Assembly: GCA_037200975.1 (NCBI GenBank)
Contig: JBBCGI010000001.1
Location: 1,798,001-1,862,000, forward strand
DNA from: Pseudomonadota bacterium
Lineage (GTDB): Bacteria > Pseudomonadota > Gammaproteobacteria > Steroidobacterales > Steroidobacteraceae
Length of the DNA stretch: 64,000 nt
Direction: 5' to 3'
The notes under the pieces were generated by a model. The model was not told the origin of the DNA, did no database searches, and was given only the letters and a program-made list of their open reading frames with translations. Numbering within the stretch: position 1 is the first letter of the stretch; the number at the start of each line of letters is the position of its first letter. Positions 8,068-16,329 of the stretch are shown here, in pieces. The position numbers were made by a program, and so were the translations under genes.

Positions 8068-8841
8068 TTGCCGTTTACGTGGATCATCACCAAGTCGCAG
8101 CCGCATGCCGACAGCCTCGTCATCCAGCTGCGGCGGCAGGCATTCGACGCGCTCGCGATCTGCTGCATCGAGCATCAATGGCACGACTGGCCGCAGCTGC
8201 GGCAGATAGGCGCGGCCGGACCCGCGCTGCTGTTCGTCACCAGTCGCGCGGCAGCGGCGCGCGTCGAGGTGCCGCCTGGCACTCTCGTCGCTGCCATCGC
8301 GCCGGCCACCGCGGCGACGCTCGCGGCGCGCGGCATCAAGGTCTCGATCACCGCGCATGGCGGCGTGCAGGAACTGGCCCGCGACGTGGTTCAGTCGAAC
8401 CTGGTGCCCGATGGCGCCGAGATTTTCTATCCCACCAGCGACGCGGCGCTGCGCCAGGCGGAGCACCTTGCCGCGGTTGCGACACTCGGCGCGCGCTTGC
8501 GCGTGCGGACGCAGGCGGTGTATGCGACCGTGGCGCCGCCGAATCTGGCAGCGGAGCTCGCGGCGTTGCGCAGCCCGAATCAACCGCTGGGACTTGCCTT
8601 CTGGAGCCCATCCGCCATAGAGAATTTTTCCGCAGCGGGCGGCTTCGAACTACCGCCGGGACCGGCAGTGCTGGTGGGTGGCTCGACGCTGCGCAGCTGG
8701 CGGGAACAGGCGCCACCGCAGTGGCAGCGCGCTTACAACCACGATGCCGAGACACCGCTCGAATGGTCGCTGCGTTTTCTCGATCGCGGCGTGGAGCCGG
8801 CGGCAGGAGAAAAAGGGGACAGATCTATTTTCGAGAATTAA
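8068..8841 (+). CDS. hemD: Uroporphyrinogen-III synthase HemD
   Basis: Closes hydroxymethylbilane to uroporphyrinogen III. It is 257 residues of the poorly conserved two-lobed HemD fold, with the opening ITKSQPHADSL, a typical LFVTSRAA turn after the first lobe strand, and a second-lobe block LAFWSPSAIENF. Identity is backed by position opposite hemE. The TTG at 8068 is chosen as start: ACGGAG lies about seven bases upstream and homology begins at residue 5. The last ten or so codons (EKGDRSIFEN and stop) are read from a REP-like repeat, so the original C-terminus was probably replaced by repeat insertion. Confidence 0.88.
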   Translation: MPFTWIITKSQPHADSLVIQLRRQAFDALAICCIEHQWHDWPQLRQIGAAGPALLFVTSRAAAARVEVPPGTLVAAIAPATAATLAARGIKVSITAHGGVQELARDVVQSNLVPDGAEIFYPTSDAALRQAEHLAAVATLGARLRVRTQAVYATVAPPNLAAELAALRSPNQPLGLAFWSPSAIENFSAAGGFELPPGPAVLVGGSTLRSWREQAPPQWQRAYNHDAETPLEWSLRFLDRGVEPAAGEKGDRSIFEN

Positions 8842-8953
8842 AGGGGACAGATCTATTTTCCGCCACCGGGCAGTGGGGACCATGAAGATGCGCTCGCGGA
8901 AAATAGATCTGTCCCCTTTAATTCTCGAAAATAGATCTGTCCCCTTTTTCTCC
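8806..8953. repeat. 58-base perfect inverted repeat made of four REP-like units
   Basis: Left arm 8806-8863 and right arm 8896-8953 are exact reverse complements, with a 32-base spacer. Each arm holds two direct copies of a 21-base unit beginning AAAGGGGACAGATC and ending CTATTTTC, 28 bases apart (left copies 8812-8832 and 8840-8860). The unit resembles palindromic elements known to accompany REP-associated tyrosine transposases (RAYT); no such transposase is in this window. The left arm supplies the end of hemD, and the right arm abuts the bacterioferritin stop. Transcripts from either side could fold into a long hairpin, so it may serve as a two-way terminator. Confidence 0.9.
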
Positions 8954-9408
8954 TAGAGCGAGCCGGGCTTGCGCATCATCTTGCGGATGTCCGCCAGGTG
9001 CATGGTTTCGGCGGCGATCTGATCGCGCGCGTACTCCTCGAGCATGATTTCCTTGCCGGCGACCAGGTCCAGCAGGCGGTGATACTCGTCGAGGCCTTCC
9101 TTCTCGTGCTGGTAAGCCTCCTTCAGGATTTCGTTCACGTCGTGTTTGCTTGTTTCGAGCAGCCCGCCGATCTTGAGCGACGGATGCCCGCCGAAGGTCG
9201 TGATGTGTTCCCCGGCCAGCACCGCATGCGCGTTCGATTCGTTGCCCTGCTCGCGCAACCACGCGACGATCGGGATCCGGTTGTGACCGAAGATCATGAA
9301 GCTGTAATGCATGTACCGCACGACACCCGCCAGCTCGAGCTCGAGAATGCGGTTGAGGCTCTCGAGCACTTTCTTGGTGAGTTTTGCATCCATCGGCGAG
9401 TCGGTCAT
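8953..9408 (-). CDS. Bacterioferritin-like di-iron ferritin
   Basis: Four-helix ferritin-like protein of 151 residues, about the length of bacterioferritin (158). Ligand-type residues are visible in LELELAGVVRYMHY, in NESNAHAVLAGEH and in a late EYARDQIAAETMH block, consistent with a di-iron centre and iron storage. The usual Bfr segment with the haem-bridging methionine (EMKHAD) is replaced by ESNAHA, so haem binding at the dimer interface is doubtful. It converges on hemD, separated by the REP repeat, and placing iron storage beside ferrochelatase makes sense. An alternative ATG lies at residue 6. Confidence 0.85.
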   Translation of the reverse strand: MTDSPMDAKLTKKVLESLNRILELELAGVVRYMHYSFMIFGHNRIPIVAWLREQGNESNAHAVLAGEHITTFGGHPSLKIGGLLETSKHDVNEILKEAYQHEKEGLDEYHRLLDLVAGKEIMLEEYARDQIAAETMHLADIRKMMRKPGSL

Positions 9409-9598
9409 GGCACGTATCTCCTAACAGTGAATCGTCGCAACCGGCCCGGATGGTAGACGAGTCGCGCGGGGATTTCAGACATGCGAATGCCAATGCGAAT
9501 ACGACGCATCCGGGCGCGCCGCGGCTGACCGCGAGGTATTCGTGCCAGCGCGCCGCAGCCTATCTACCACGGGCCGCGGCGGTGTTGCGCCCTGCCGC

Positions 9599-10969
9599 TT
9601 AGGCCTTCTGTTCGAGCCGATGGCGCCAGGTCGCCTGGTATTCGAGCAAGCCCGGGACACGCAGCGGCGCGATGCTCTGCAGCGCACTCACCGCCGGCGC
9701 GGGCAGGCCCGCCAGGTGCGCCGCCACGCGGTTGCCGCCGCCCTCGGCGTTGACACGCACGGTTCCGACCGGCACGCACGCGGCTAACAATCCCGCGAAC
9801 AGCGCGTTTCGAGCCAGCGGGCCGTCGACGAAGATCTCGCCGCCCGCGCCCAGCGACTCGATCAACTGCGCCGTCATCAGCGCCGAGTACACCGTCGCCA
9901 GCGCGGCGCGGCGCGTTTCATCAAGTCCGGCGACGTTCTCCTGCTGGCCTTGGCGACCCGCGTACGGACCGGCGCTGGAAAACGAAGGCAATGCGATCGC
10001 ACCCAGCTGCAATACCGCTTCCAGGGCTTCAAGCGTCGGTTGCGCGGTCCCAGGCGCGATGGCCTCGTACTCGCGCCCACCCATGTACCGCGCCGTCGCG
10101 ACCGGTGCGCCGAAGGCATTGACGTTGGCGAGCATGTCGCGTTCTTCGCGCAGCCGGCGCAGATCGCCGCGATTCGCCATGACGATGGTCCACGTCCCGC
10201 TCGACACGACGGTGAACGCCTCGCGCTCGCGATCGAGCAGGAAGCGCAGATATGACGCGTTCGAATCGTGAATGCCGCAGACGACCTCGCACCCGGCCGC
10301 AAGTCCGGTGGCCGCGGCGACACTGTCGCGAATCCGGCCCAGGCGCTCAGGCGCCGACCGCATCGGCGGCATGAGCCGCGCCCAGCCCTGTTTGCGCGCC
10401 AGCGTCGAGTACACCCTCTCCTGCGGGCGCCACAGATCCGTGTGGGTGCCCAGCGAAGTGACCTCGCTGGCCATGACCGCGCAGAGGCGCCAAGCCCAGT
10501 ACTGCGGATACATCAGGATATGTGCGGCGCGCTGGAACTCCGCGGCGCGGCGCTGCTGCAGGAAGTAGAGCTGGCGGCCGACATTGAGGCCCTGCGGCAG
10601 GTGCGGCGAAAATGTCTGGGAATAGGAATCGCGCAGCGCGCGATATTCGTCCGCGACTTCGTCGAAACACGTGTCTTCGTAGTCGGGCGCGGCGATCACT
10701 TCGCCCGCGTGGTCGATGAGCACCGCCGCGGCGCCATGCGCGATGGGCACGATCACCGAGATGCGCTCACGTTCGGGCGCGGTGCGCAGCGCGTCGAGCA
10801 ACCATGCTTCGATACGCACGACATCCAGCTGCCGGCCCGACGGCGACTCGACCGCTTCGTTGGCGCGGCGCGTGCTCCAGATCTCCTGGCCGAGCGCCGG
10901 ATCCACCAGCGTCAACTTGGCGTTGGTCTTGCCGACGTCGAAGACCGCGATCAGCGGCGCGGTACTCAT
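9599..10969 (-). CDS. rhaK: FGGY-family rhamnulokinase RhaK
   Basis: Sugar kinase of 456 residues, cytoplasmic. The N-terminal FDVGKTNAKL is the ATP-phosphate loop of the FGGY fold, and HDSNASYLRF, SSGTWTIVMAN and the late VDGPLARNALFAG block are characteristic. In rhizobial rhamnose loci the kinase is encoded at the end of the transporter operon, as here. The ATG at 10969 overlaps the rhaQ stop (ATGA). The open frame extends far upstream only because it shadows the permease genes. The gap 9409-9598 to bfr shows no gene. Confidence 0.88.
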   Translation of the reverse strand: MSTAPLIAVFDVGKTNAKLTLVDPALGQEIWSTRRANEAVESPSGRQLDVVRIEAWLLDALRTAPERERISVIVPIAHGAAAVLIDHAGEVIAAPDYEDTCFDEVADEYRALRDSYSQTFSPHLPQGLNVGRQLYFLQQRRAAEFQRAAHILMYPQYWAWRLCAVMASEVTSLGTHTDLWRPQERVYSTLARKQGWARLMPPMRSAPERLGRIRDSVAAATGLAAGCEVVCGIHDSNASYLRFLLDREREAFTVVSSGTWTIVMANRGDLRRLREERDMLANVNAFGAPVATARYMGGREYEAIAPGTAQPTLEALEAVLQLGAIALPSFSSAGPYAGRQGQQENVAGLDETRRAALATVYSALMTAQLIESLGAGGEIFVDGPLARNALFAGLLAACVPVGTVRVNAEGGGNRVAAHLAGLPAPAVSALQSIAPLRVPGLLEYQATWRHRLEQKA

Positions 10970-11901
10970 CGCCGATTCAACAGCGCCGGAACGGCGACCA
11001 CGAGGATCAGCAACAGGCCGATGAAGATGGACATCACGATGCCGGGGATATTCATGAGGCCGAGGCCGAATGTCACGAGACCGAATACCAGCGCCGCCAG
11101 CACCACGCCGGGAATGCTGCCTTTGCCGCCCCACACCGAAACGCCGCCGAGAATGACGATGCTGATGATCTCGAGCTCCCAGCCCTGTGCGATCGACGGC
11201 CGGGTGGAGCCGAGCCGCGAGGTGAGCAGCACCGCCGCCAGTCCGCTGAACAGGCCCGTCAGGGCGAACAAGGCAAATCGATACCGGTTCACGGCCACGC
11301 CGGCGAAACGGCTCGCCACCGGGTTCGCGCCGATCGCGTAGATAGACCGCCCCCAGCGCGTACGGTGCAGGAACACGGCAAACAACACCGCGAAAACGGC
11401 GAACAACACCAGTTCGTTCGAGACCGGCCCCGCGAAGTAGCCCTGACCGAACGCGGCGAACGACGCCGGGTAGTCCTTGAGTACACGATCTCCGAGCACC
11501 GCGTAGGCGGCGCCGCGGAACAACGTCATGGTGCCGATCGTCGCCACGATGGAGGGCACACGCCCGACCGTCACCAGCGCGCCGTTGATCATGCCGGCGG
11601 CCAAACCGGTGCCGAGCCCCAGCAACACGAGACCTGGTGTGCCGACACCGTGCGCGGCGCCCAGCCCCATGGCGACCGAAGCCAGCGCAATGATCGCGGC
11701 CACCGAGATATCGATCTCGCCGGCGATGATCAGCAGCGCCAGCGGCAACGCCACCAGCGCGCGCTCCGTGAAATTGAAGCTGGCGTCGGACAACGTGTCG
11801 ACGCTCAGGAAATACGGCGAGATGTTCGAGAACAATACGAATTCGAGCACGACCACCACGGCCAGCATCGTCTCCCAGCGCAGCAGCGGCGAAACCTTCA
11901 T
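10966..11901 (-). CDS. rhaQ: ABC sugar transporter permease RhaQ
   Basis: Inner-membrane permease of 311 residues, BPD_transp_2 (RbsC-like) family, with about ten hydrophobic segments. The conserved loops AGEIDISVAAIIAL and, near the C-terminus, GGVSVWGGKGSIPGVVLA contact the ATPase and line the channel. The ATG at 11901 overlaps the stop of the other permease gene by four bases. With RhaP it forms the membrane core of a rhamnose importer fed by RhaS and powered by RhaT. Which permease is called P or Q follows operon order and is a convention. Confidence 0.88.
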   Translation of the reverse strand: MKVSPLLRWETMLAVVVVLEFVLFSNISPYFLSVDTLSDASFNFTERALVALPLALLIIAGEIDISVAAIIALASVAMGLGAAHGVGTPGLVLLGLGTGLAAGMINGALVTVGRVPSIVATIGTMTLFRGAAYAVLGDRVLKDYPASFAAFGQGYFAGPVSNELVLFAVFAVLFAVFLHRTRWGRSIYAIGANPVASRFAGVAVNRYRFALFALTGLFSGLAAVLLTSRLGSTRPSIAQGWELEIISIVILGGVSVWGGKGSIPGVVLAALVFGLVTFGLGLMNIPGIVMSIFIGLLLILVVAVPALLNRR

Positions 11902-12887
11902 GCGCGCGGGACCTCGAGAATGGCCCGGTTGTGCACGCGCGAACGCGCACTCAACAGCACCGCCAGCAGGATGACCACCCCATTGATGAACATCTGCCAG
12001 AACGCGGAAATGCCGACCAACGGCAAACTGCTTCTGATGATGCCGATGAACAGGCAACCGATGACCACGCCGAGCGCGGATCCCTTGCCACCGGCGATGG
12101 CTACGCCGCCGATGAGGCATGCGGCAATGACCTGCAGCTCGAAGCCAAGAGCGATGTCCGTATACGCAACCGCGAAGCGCGCCACCCACAGGTAACCGCA
12201 CAGGCCGGCGATGGCGCCGCAGACGGTGTACGCGATGAACTGCATGCGGCCCGTATCGATGCCGGCATACGCCGCCGCCTCGGGGTTGCCACCCGCCGCG
12301 TACAGGCCGCGCGCCATACGCAGGCGGCGCAGCCCGAATATGAAGGCGGCCGCGAACCCGAGCGCCAGCCACGACAAGGTGCTCAGGCCGAGAAACGTGG
12401 CGCGCGTGAAACCAAGGAATGCGCGCGTCATTTCATTCTCGTTGACCCATGCGCCCCTGGACAGTAGATAGATGACTCCGCGGTATACCGACATCGTCCC
12501 CAGTGTGACCACGATGGGCGGCAGCGCCAGCTTCCACACCAGAAGGCCGTTCAGCGCCCCGAGCATGGCGCCGCTGGCGAGCGACAACACCAGCACGGGC
12601 AACACTCCGGCGTCGGGCAACGCGCGATTGAACAGCGCGGCGAGCATCCCGCACAGCGCAAGATTGGCGGCGATCGACAGGTCGATGCCGCGCACCAGGA
12701 TCACCAGCATCTGGCCCAGTGCCAGCATGATGAGGAGCGCGGTGTCGTCGAGCAGTCCGGCCAGGTTTGCGGGTGAGGCGAAGCCCGGAAACGCGAAGGT
12801 GACCGCGGCACACATCCCGAGCGCGAGCGCGCCCAGCGACAGATCGCGGCGGGCTCCTTCGGACAGGCGTGGTGTGACCTTGTTCAT
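11898..12887 (-). CDS. rhaP: ABC sugar transporter permease RhaP
   Basis: Second RbsC-like permease, 329 residues, hydrophobic throughout. It has VRGIDLSIAANLAL near the N-terminal third and GGVAIAGGKGSALGVVIG near the C-terminus, the same two landmarks as its partner. The start ATG at 12887 overlaps the rhaT stop (ATGA). It is clearly a separate subunit and not a duplicate copy, since sequence outside the landmarks differs. Substrate assignment rests on the rhamnose genes around it. Confidence 0.88.
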   Translation of the reverse strand: MNKVTPRLSEGARRDLSLGALALGMCAAVTFAFPGFASPANLAGLLDDTALLIMLALGQMLVILVRGIDLSIAANLALCGMLAALFNRALPDAGVLPVLVLSLASGAMLGALNGLLVWKLALPPIVVTLGTMSVYRGVIYLLSRGAWVNENEMTRAFLGFTRATFLGLSTLSWLALGFAAAFIFGLRRLRMARGLYAAGGNPEAAAYAGIDTGRMQFIAYTVCGAIAGLCGYLWVARFAVAYTDIALGFELQVIAACLIGGVAIAGGKGSALGVVIGCLFIGIIRSSLPLVGISAFWQMFINGVVILLAVLLSARSRVHNRAILEVPRA

Positions 12888-14341
12888 GCGTCACTGGCCG
12901 CGCGCAGCAGCAGCTCGCCGGTCGCCTCGGCGCGCGTGAATTCACCACGCAGGCGGCCGCGGCGCATCACCAGGATACGATCCGACATGCCGAGGATCTC
13001 CGGCAGGTCACTGGAAATCATCAGCACGCCGTTGCCGTCTTTCACGAACTCGCTCGTGACCGCATGCACCGCGGCCTTCGCGCCGACATCGATACCCTTG
13101 GTGGGCTCGTCGAGGATGAGTACGCGGGGTTTGCGGGCCAGCCACTTCGCGATGACCACCTTCTGCTGATTGCCGCCCGAGAGATTCTGCACCGCCTGCC
13201 TCGGCCCCTGCGCCTTGATGTCCAGCCTGTCTATCCACTCACGGGCAAGGTCGTCTTCGGCGGTTTCGCTGCACATCCCGCGCGGCGCGAGCGTGGCCAG
13301 GTTGGGTAACGCAACATTGGCAGCAACCGAGAACGCGAGCACCGCGCCCTGCGACTGGCGGTCTTCCGGCACCAGAGCGATCCCGGCGGCGCGCGCATCG
13401 CCGTCGAGCACGAACCTTCCGGTATCGGGTCGGTGGATGCCAAACAACACCTGCGCAAGCTCCGTGCGGCCTGCGCCCACCAGGCCGTAGAGCCCGACGA
13501 TCTCGCCGCGCCGCAACGTGAAGGAGATGTCTTCGAATTCGCCCTTGCGGCCCAGCTGCTCGACGCGCAACAGCGTATCGCCAGGTTCCGTCGCAAGTTT
13601 CGGAAACAGCTGTTCGACCGGCCGACCCACCATGAGCCGGATCAATTCATCGTGATTCGTGTCGGCGAGCGATCCTGCGCCCACCGAACTACCGTCGCGA
13701 AACACCGCGTACCGGTCGGCGATCTCGAAGACCTCGTCGAACTTGTGGCTGATGAACAGCAGCGCGCAGCCGGAGTCGCGCAGCTTGCGCACGATGCGGA
13801 ACAACTCCGCGCATTCACGCTTCGACAGGGATGCCGTCGGTTCGTCCAGGATCAGCACCCGCGTCTCCTCCACCAGCGCACGCGCGATCTGCACCACGTG
13901 TTTCTGCGCGATGCTCAGGCTGGCGACAGATGTATCCGCCTCGAAGTCCGCATCGAGATCGCGCAGCACGGCGGTCGCGCGACGCCGCATCTCGGCCCAA
14001 TTCACCAGGCCGCGAGTCGCCGGATGCGCATTGATGAAAAGGTTTTCGGCCACGTCGAGGTTGTCAAACACCATGCATTCCTGGTGCACGACGGAGATGC
14101 CGAGCCGCCGCGCATCCATGGGGTCCGCAATCCGTACCGGCTTGCCGTCGAGCAGGATTTCGCCGTCGTCCGGCTGATGGACGCCCGACAGGATCTTGAC
14201 CAGCGTCGATTTGCCCGCGCCGTTCTCGCCGATCAACGCGGTGACGGAACCACGATGCAGTTGCAGCGCGACGCATTCGAGAGCGCGCGCGCCGCCGAAG
14301 TATTTGCGGATGCCGCTCAGCGTCAGGTGAGGTGTAGGCAC
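12884..14341 (-). CDS. rhaT: ABC sugar transporter ATPase RhaT (two cassettes)
   Basis: RbsA/XylG-type ATP-binding protein of 485 residues with two fused cassettes. The first has Walker A GENGAGKST near residue 40 and Walker B VLILDEPTASLS. The second has a degenerate P-loop (GLVGAGRTE) but an intact NLSGGNQQK signature and VLILDEPTKGID, the usual asymmetry of this family. The start is GTG at 14341 with AGGCGAG upstream, 19 bases after rhaS. It energises rhamnose import in the cytoplasm. Note that rhaT here follows rhizobial naming; E. coli RhaT is an unrelated symporter. Confidence 0.9.
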   Translation of the reverse strand: MPTPHLTLSGIRKYFGGARALECVALQLHRGSVTALIGENGAGKSTLVKILSGVHQPDDGEILLDGKPVRIADPMDARRLGISVVHQECMVFDNLDVAENLFINAHPATRGLVNWAEMRRRATAVLRDLDADFEADTSVASLSIAQKHVVQIARALVEETRVLILDEPTASLSKRECAELFRIVRKLRDSGCALLFISHKFDEVFEIADRYAVFRDGSSVGAGSLADTNHDELIRLMVGRPVEQLFPKLATEPGDTLLRVEQLGRKGEFEDISFTLRRGEIVGLYGLVGAGRTELAQVLFGIHRPDTGRFVLDGDARAAGIALVPEDRQSQGAVLAFSVAANVALPNLATLAPRGMCSETAEDDLAREWIDRLDIKAQGPRQAVQNLSGGNQQKVVIAKWLARKPRVLILDEPTKGIDVGAKAAVHAVTSEFVKDGNGVLMISSDLPEILGMSDRILVMRRGRLRGEFTRAEATGELLLRAASDA

Positions 14342-14360
14342 GCTGGGCGACTCGCCTGCC

Positions 14361-15368
14361 TCAAAAAACCTGCGCGAATTCCACTACGTTGCTGGCGTCG
14401 TAGATGAAAGGTTTGCTCATCGCGCCGACACCATCCGCGCCAAACGTCACGCTGCCCATGCGTCCCGTGGGCACGGGTAGTTTGGCGTCCGCGCCGCGCG
14501 CCAGCCGCACGGCGATCTGCGTGCTCGCGTACCCGAGATCGATCGGATTCCAGATCGCGAATTTCGGCACCACGCCTTTCTGCACGTACCCGGCGAGTTC
14601 CGACGGCAAGCCCAGGCCGGTTACCTTGACCTTGCCCGCAAGGCCCTGATCCTCGACCGCGCGCGCGGCTGCGACGATGCCGACCGAGCTGATGCTGACC
14701 ACCACGGCGAGGTCGGGGTGTTGCTTGAGCAGCGCCACCGTCTCGCGATACGACTTGTCGGAAACGTCGTCGCCGTAGACCACGCCGACCATTTCGAGCC
14801 CGGCGTGTTGTGGCAATGCGGCGCGCATCTGCTCGAGCCACGAATTCTGGTTGGTGGAGGTCGGCGTCGCCGACACGACCGCGAACTTTCCCTTGCCACC
14901 GGGCGAAAGCTCGGCGGCCATCGCGACCACGGTCTCGCCTATCAATTGATCCGACGAAGGCGCCAGATGCACGAGACGTCCCGCGGGCGCGACCGCCGAG
15001 TCATACGAAATGACGGCGATGCCGCGCTCCATGGCCTTCTTCAACGTGGGCACCAGCGCGTCGGGATCGTTCGCGGAAACCGCGATCGCATCGACGCGCT
15101 GGGCGATCAACGCGTTCAGCACTTCGATCTGCCCCTCCGCGGTCGGCGTCGTCGGACCGGTGAAGATCACTTCGGCATCGAGCTCGCGGGCAGCCTCTTC
15201 CGCGCCCTTGTGGACCGCATCGAAGAAGCCATTGCCCAGCGATTTTGCGACCACACCCACGCGTGTGTGCGCCGGCTTTGCCGGTTCGCTCTTGCCGCAA
15301 CCGGCGACGCCGGCGGCCATGCAGACGACAAGAAGGGCGCACGCGCCCGCGGTCAGGATCTTCTTCAC
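14361..15368 (-). CDS. rhaS: Rhamnose-binding periplasmic (lipo)protein RhaS
   Basis: Substrate-binding protein of 335 residues, Peripla_BP_4 (RbsB-like) fold. The signal peptide ends in a lipobox-like GVAGCGK, so it may be lipid anchored. The mature part begins with the usual first strand TRVGVVAKSLGNGFF, has the ISYDSA hinge region and the SATPTSTNQNSW loop seen in rhamnose-binding relatives. It is the first transporter gene after the regulator, 21 bases downstream of rhaR. It captures sugar for RhaPQT. Confidence 0.88.
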   Translation of the reverse strand: MKKILTAGACALLVVCMAAGVAGCGKSEPAKPAHTRVGVVAKSLGNGFFDAVHKGAEEAARELDAEVIFTGPTTPTAEGQIEVLNALIAQRVDAIAVSANDPDALVPTLKKAMERGIAVISYDSAVAPAGRLVHLAPSSDQLIGETVVAMAAELSPGGKGKFAVVSATPTSTNQNSWLEQMRAALPQHAGLEMVGVVYGDDVSDKSYRETVALLKQHPDLAVVVSISSVGIVAAARAVEDQGLAGKVKVTGLGLPSELAGYVQKGVVPKFAIWNPIDLGYASTQIAVRLARGADAKLPVPTGRMGSVTFGADGVGAMSKPFIYDASNVVEFAQVF

Positions 15369-15389
15369 GCTTCCCCCAGAACTTGAACG

Positions 15390-16193
15390 TCAGGCGAGTT
15401 TCCGCAACTCGTCTTCTTCAGTGACCTTCGCGACGATGACCTGGATGCCCGCGCTGCGGAACTCCTGGAGCTCCTCCGCCCTGGCGCCGTCGTCCGTGAC
15501 GATGGTGTTGATGCGATCGAGGCCGGCGACGACCATCGCGGACTTGCGGCGCAGCTTCGAGCTGTCCGCCATCACGATCACGTGTTCCGAACGTTTCAGT
15601 AGTTTGGTCGCGGCCTGCACGACGAGCGGATCCGCTTCCATCATGCCGAAGCGATTCAATCCGTAACAGCCGACGAACAGCTTGTTGCCCCAGAAACTCT
15701 CGATGGCGTCGTTCTCGAACGGCGACAACACGATGTTCTGCTCGCGGAAGATCGTGCCGCCCGGCAAGGTGATGCGATTGCGGCTCGTGGCGAACAGCTT
15801 CGCGGCGATCGGGAACGAATTGGTCAGGATGTCGAGATCGGAGTTTTCGAGAAACTCGACCAGGGCGTACGTCGTCGTGCCGCCGTTGATGATGATGCTT
15901 TCGCCCGGCGCGATGAGCGCCGCGGCGGCGCGCGCGATCGCCCGCTTCTGCGGGACGCTGACGTCCTGGCTCATCGCGAAAGGCATGCCAACCAGGTGCG
16001 GCTGATGGCGTGGGCGCACGGCCTCGGCACCGCCGCGGATGCGCTTGATCTCGCCCCGCTCCGACAACGCATTGATGTCGCGGCGAATCGTCGCCTCGGA
16101 GGCGCCGAGCAACGCGAGCAGATCGCCGACGCTCACGATCGAGCGCTCATCGACAAGCTTCAAAATCAGGTTATGGCGTTCTTTTTCCAACAT
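15390..16193 (-). CDS. rhaR: DeoR-family transcriptional regulator RhaR
   Basis: DNA-binding regulator of 267 residues. The N-terminal helix-turn-helix includes GASEATIRRDINAL, and the C-terminal DeoR sensor domain has INGGTTTYALVEFL and the VMADSSKL block that binds a sugar phosphate. It heads the leftward transport operon and faces rhaD across a 136-base gap that contains repeated 11-base sites, so it probably controls both directions, released by a rhamnose intermediate. In rhizobia the equivalent DeoR protein regulates the locus. The name is by context. Confidence 0.85.
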   Translation of the reverse strand: MLEKERHNLILKLVDERSIVSVGDLLALLGASEATIRRDINALSERGEIKRIRGGAEAVRPRHQPHLVGMPFAMSQDVSVPQKRAIARAAAALIAPGESIIINGGTTTYALVEFLENSDLDILTNSFPIAAKLFATSRNRITLPGGTIFREQNIVLSPFENDAIESFWGNKLFVGCYGLNRFGMMEADPLVVQAATKLLKRSEHVIVMADSSKLRRKSAMVVAGLDRINTIVTDDGARAEELQEFRSAGIQVIVAKVTEEDELRKLA

Positions 16194-16329
16194 TGATCAC
16201 TCCAGAGGGAAGCCGTGATCGATTCTGAACGTGATTGATTGTATATGACGGCTTCGTGTGTTAAACAGCCTCACCGTAAAAAGAGAGACCGGACGCCTAC
16301 TTTAGCGCCGTTCTGGCCGGAGACATGGG
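16194..16329. promoter_or_regulatory. rhaR/rhaD divergent control region with repeated operator-like sites
   Basis: The gap between the divergent arms of the rhamnose locus. Two near-identical 11-base sequences, CGTGATCGATT (16214-16224) and CGTGATTGATT (16230-16240), lie 16 bp apart in direct orientation, one and a half helical turns. They are the best candidates for the RhaR operator. AT-rich sequence around GTATATGA just downstream may be a promoter -10. A GGAG precedes the rhaD ATG. Binding is inferred. Confidence 0.5.

Noticed and set aside
9409-9598. Search for a small gene or RNA between bfr and rhaK
   Set aside because: Near-repeats AATGCGAAT were seen, but no start, RBS or fold was convincing.
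9599-11950. A 783-residue open frame covering rhaK and rhaQ
   Set aside because: The upstream half is a shadow frame of the rhaQ permease; the kinase begins at 10969.
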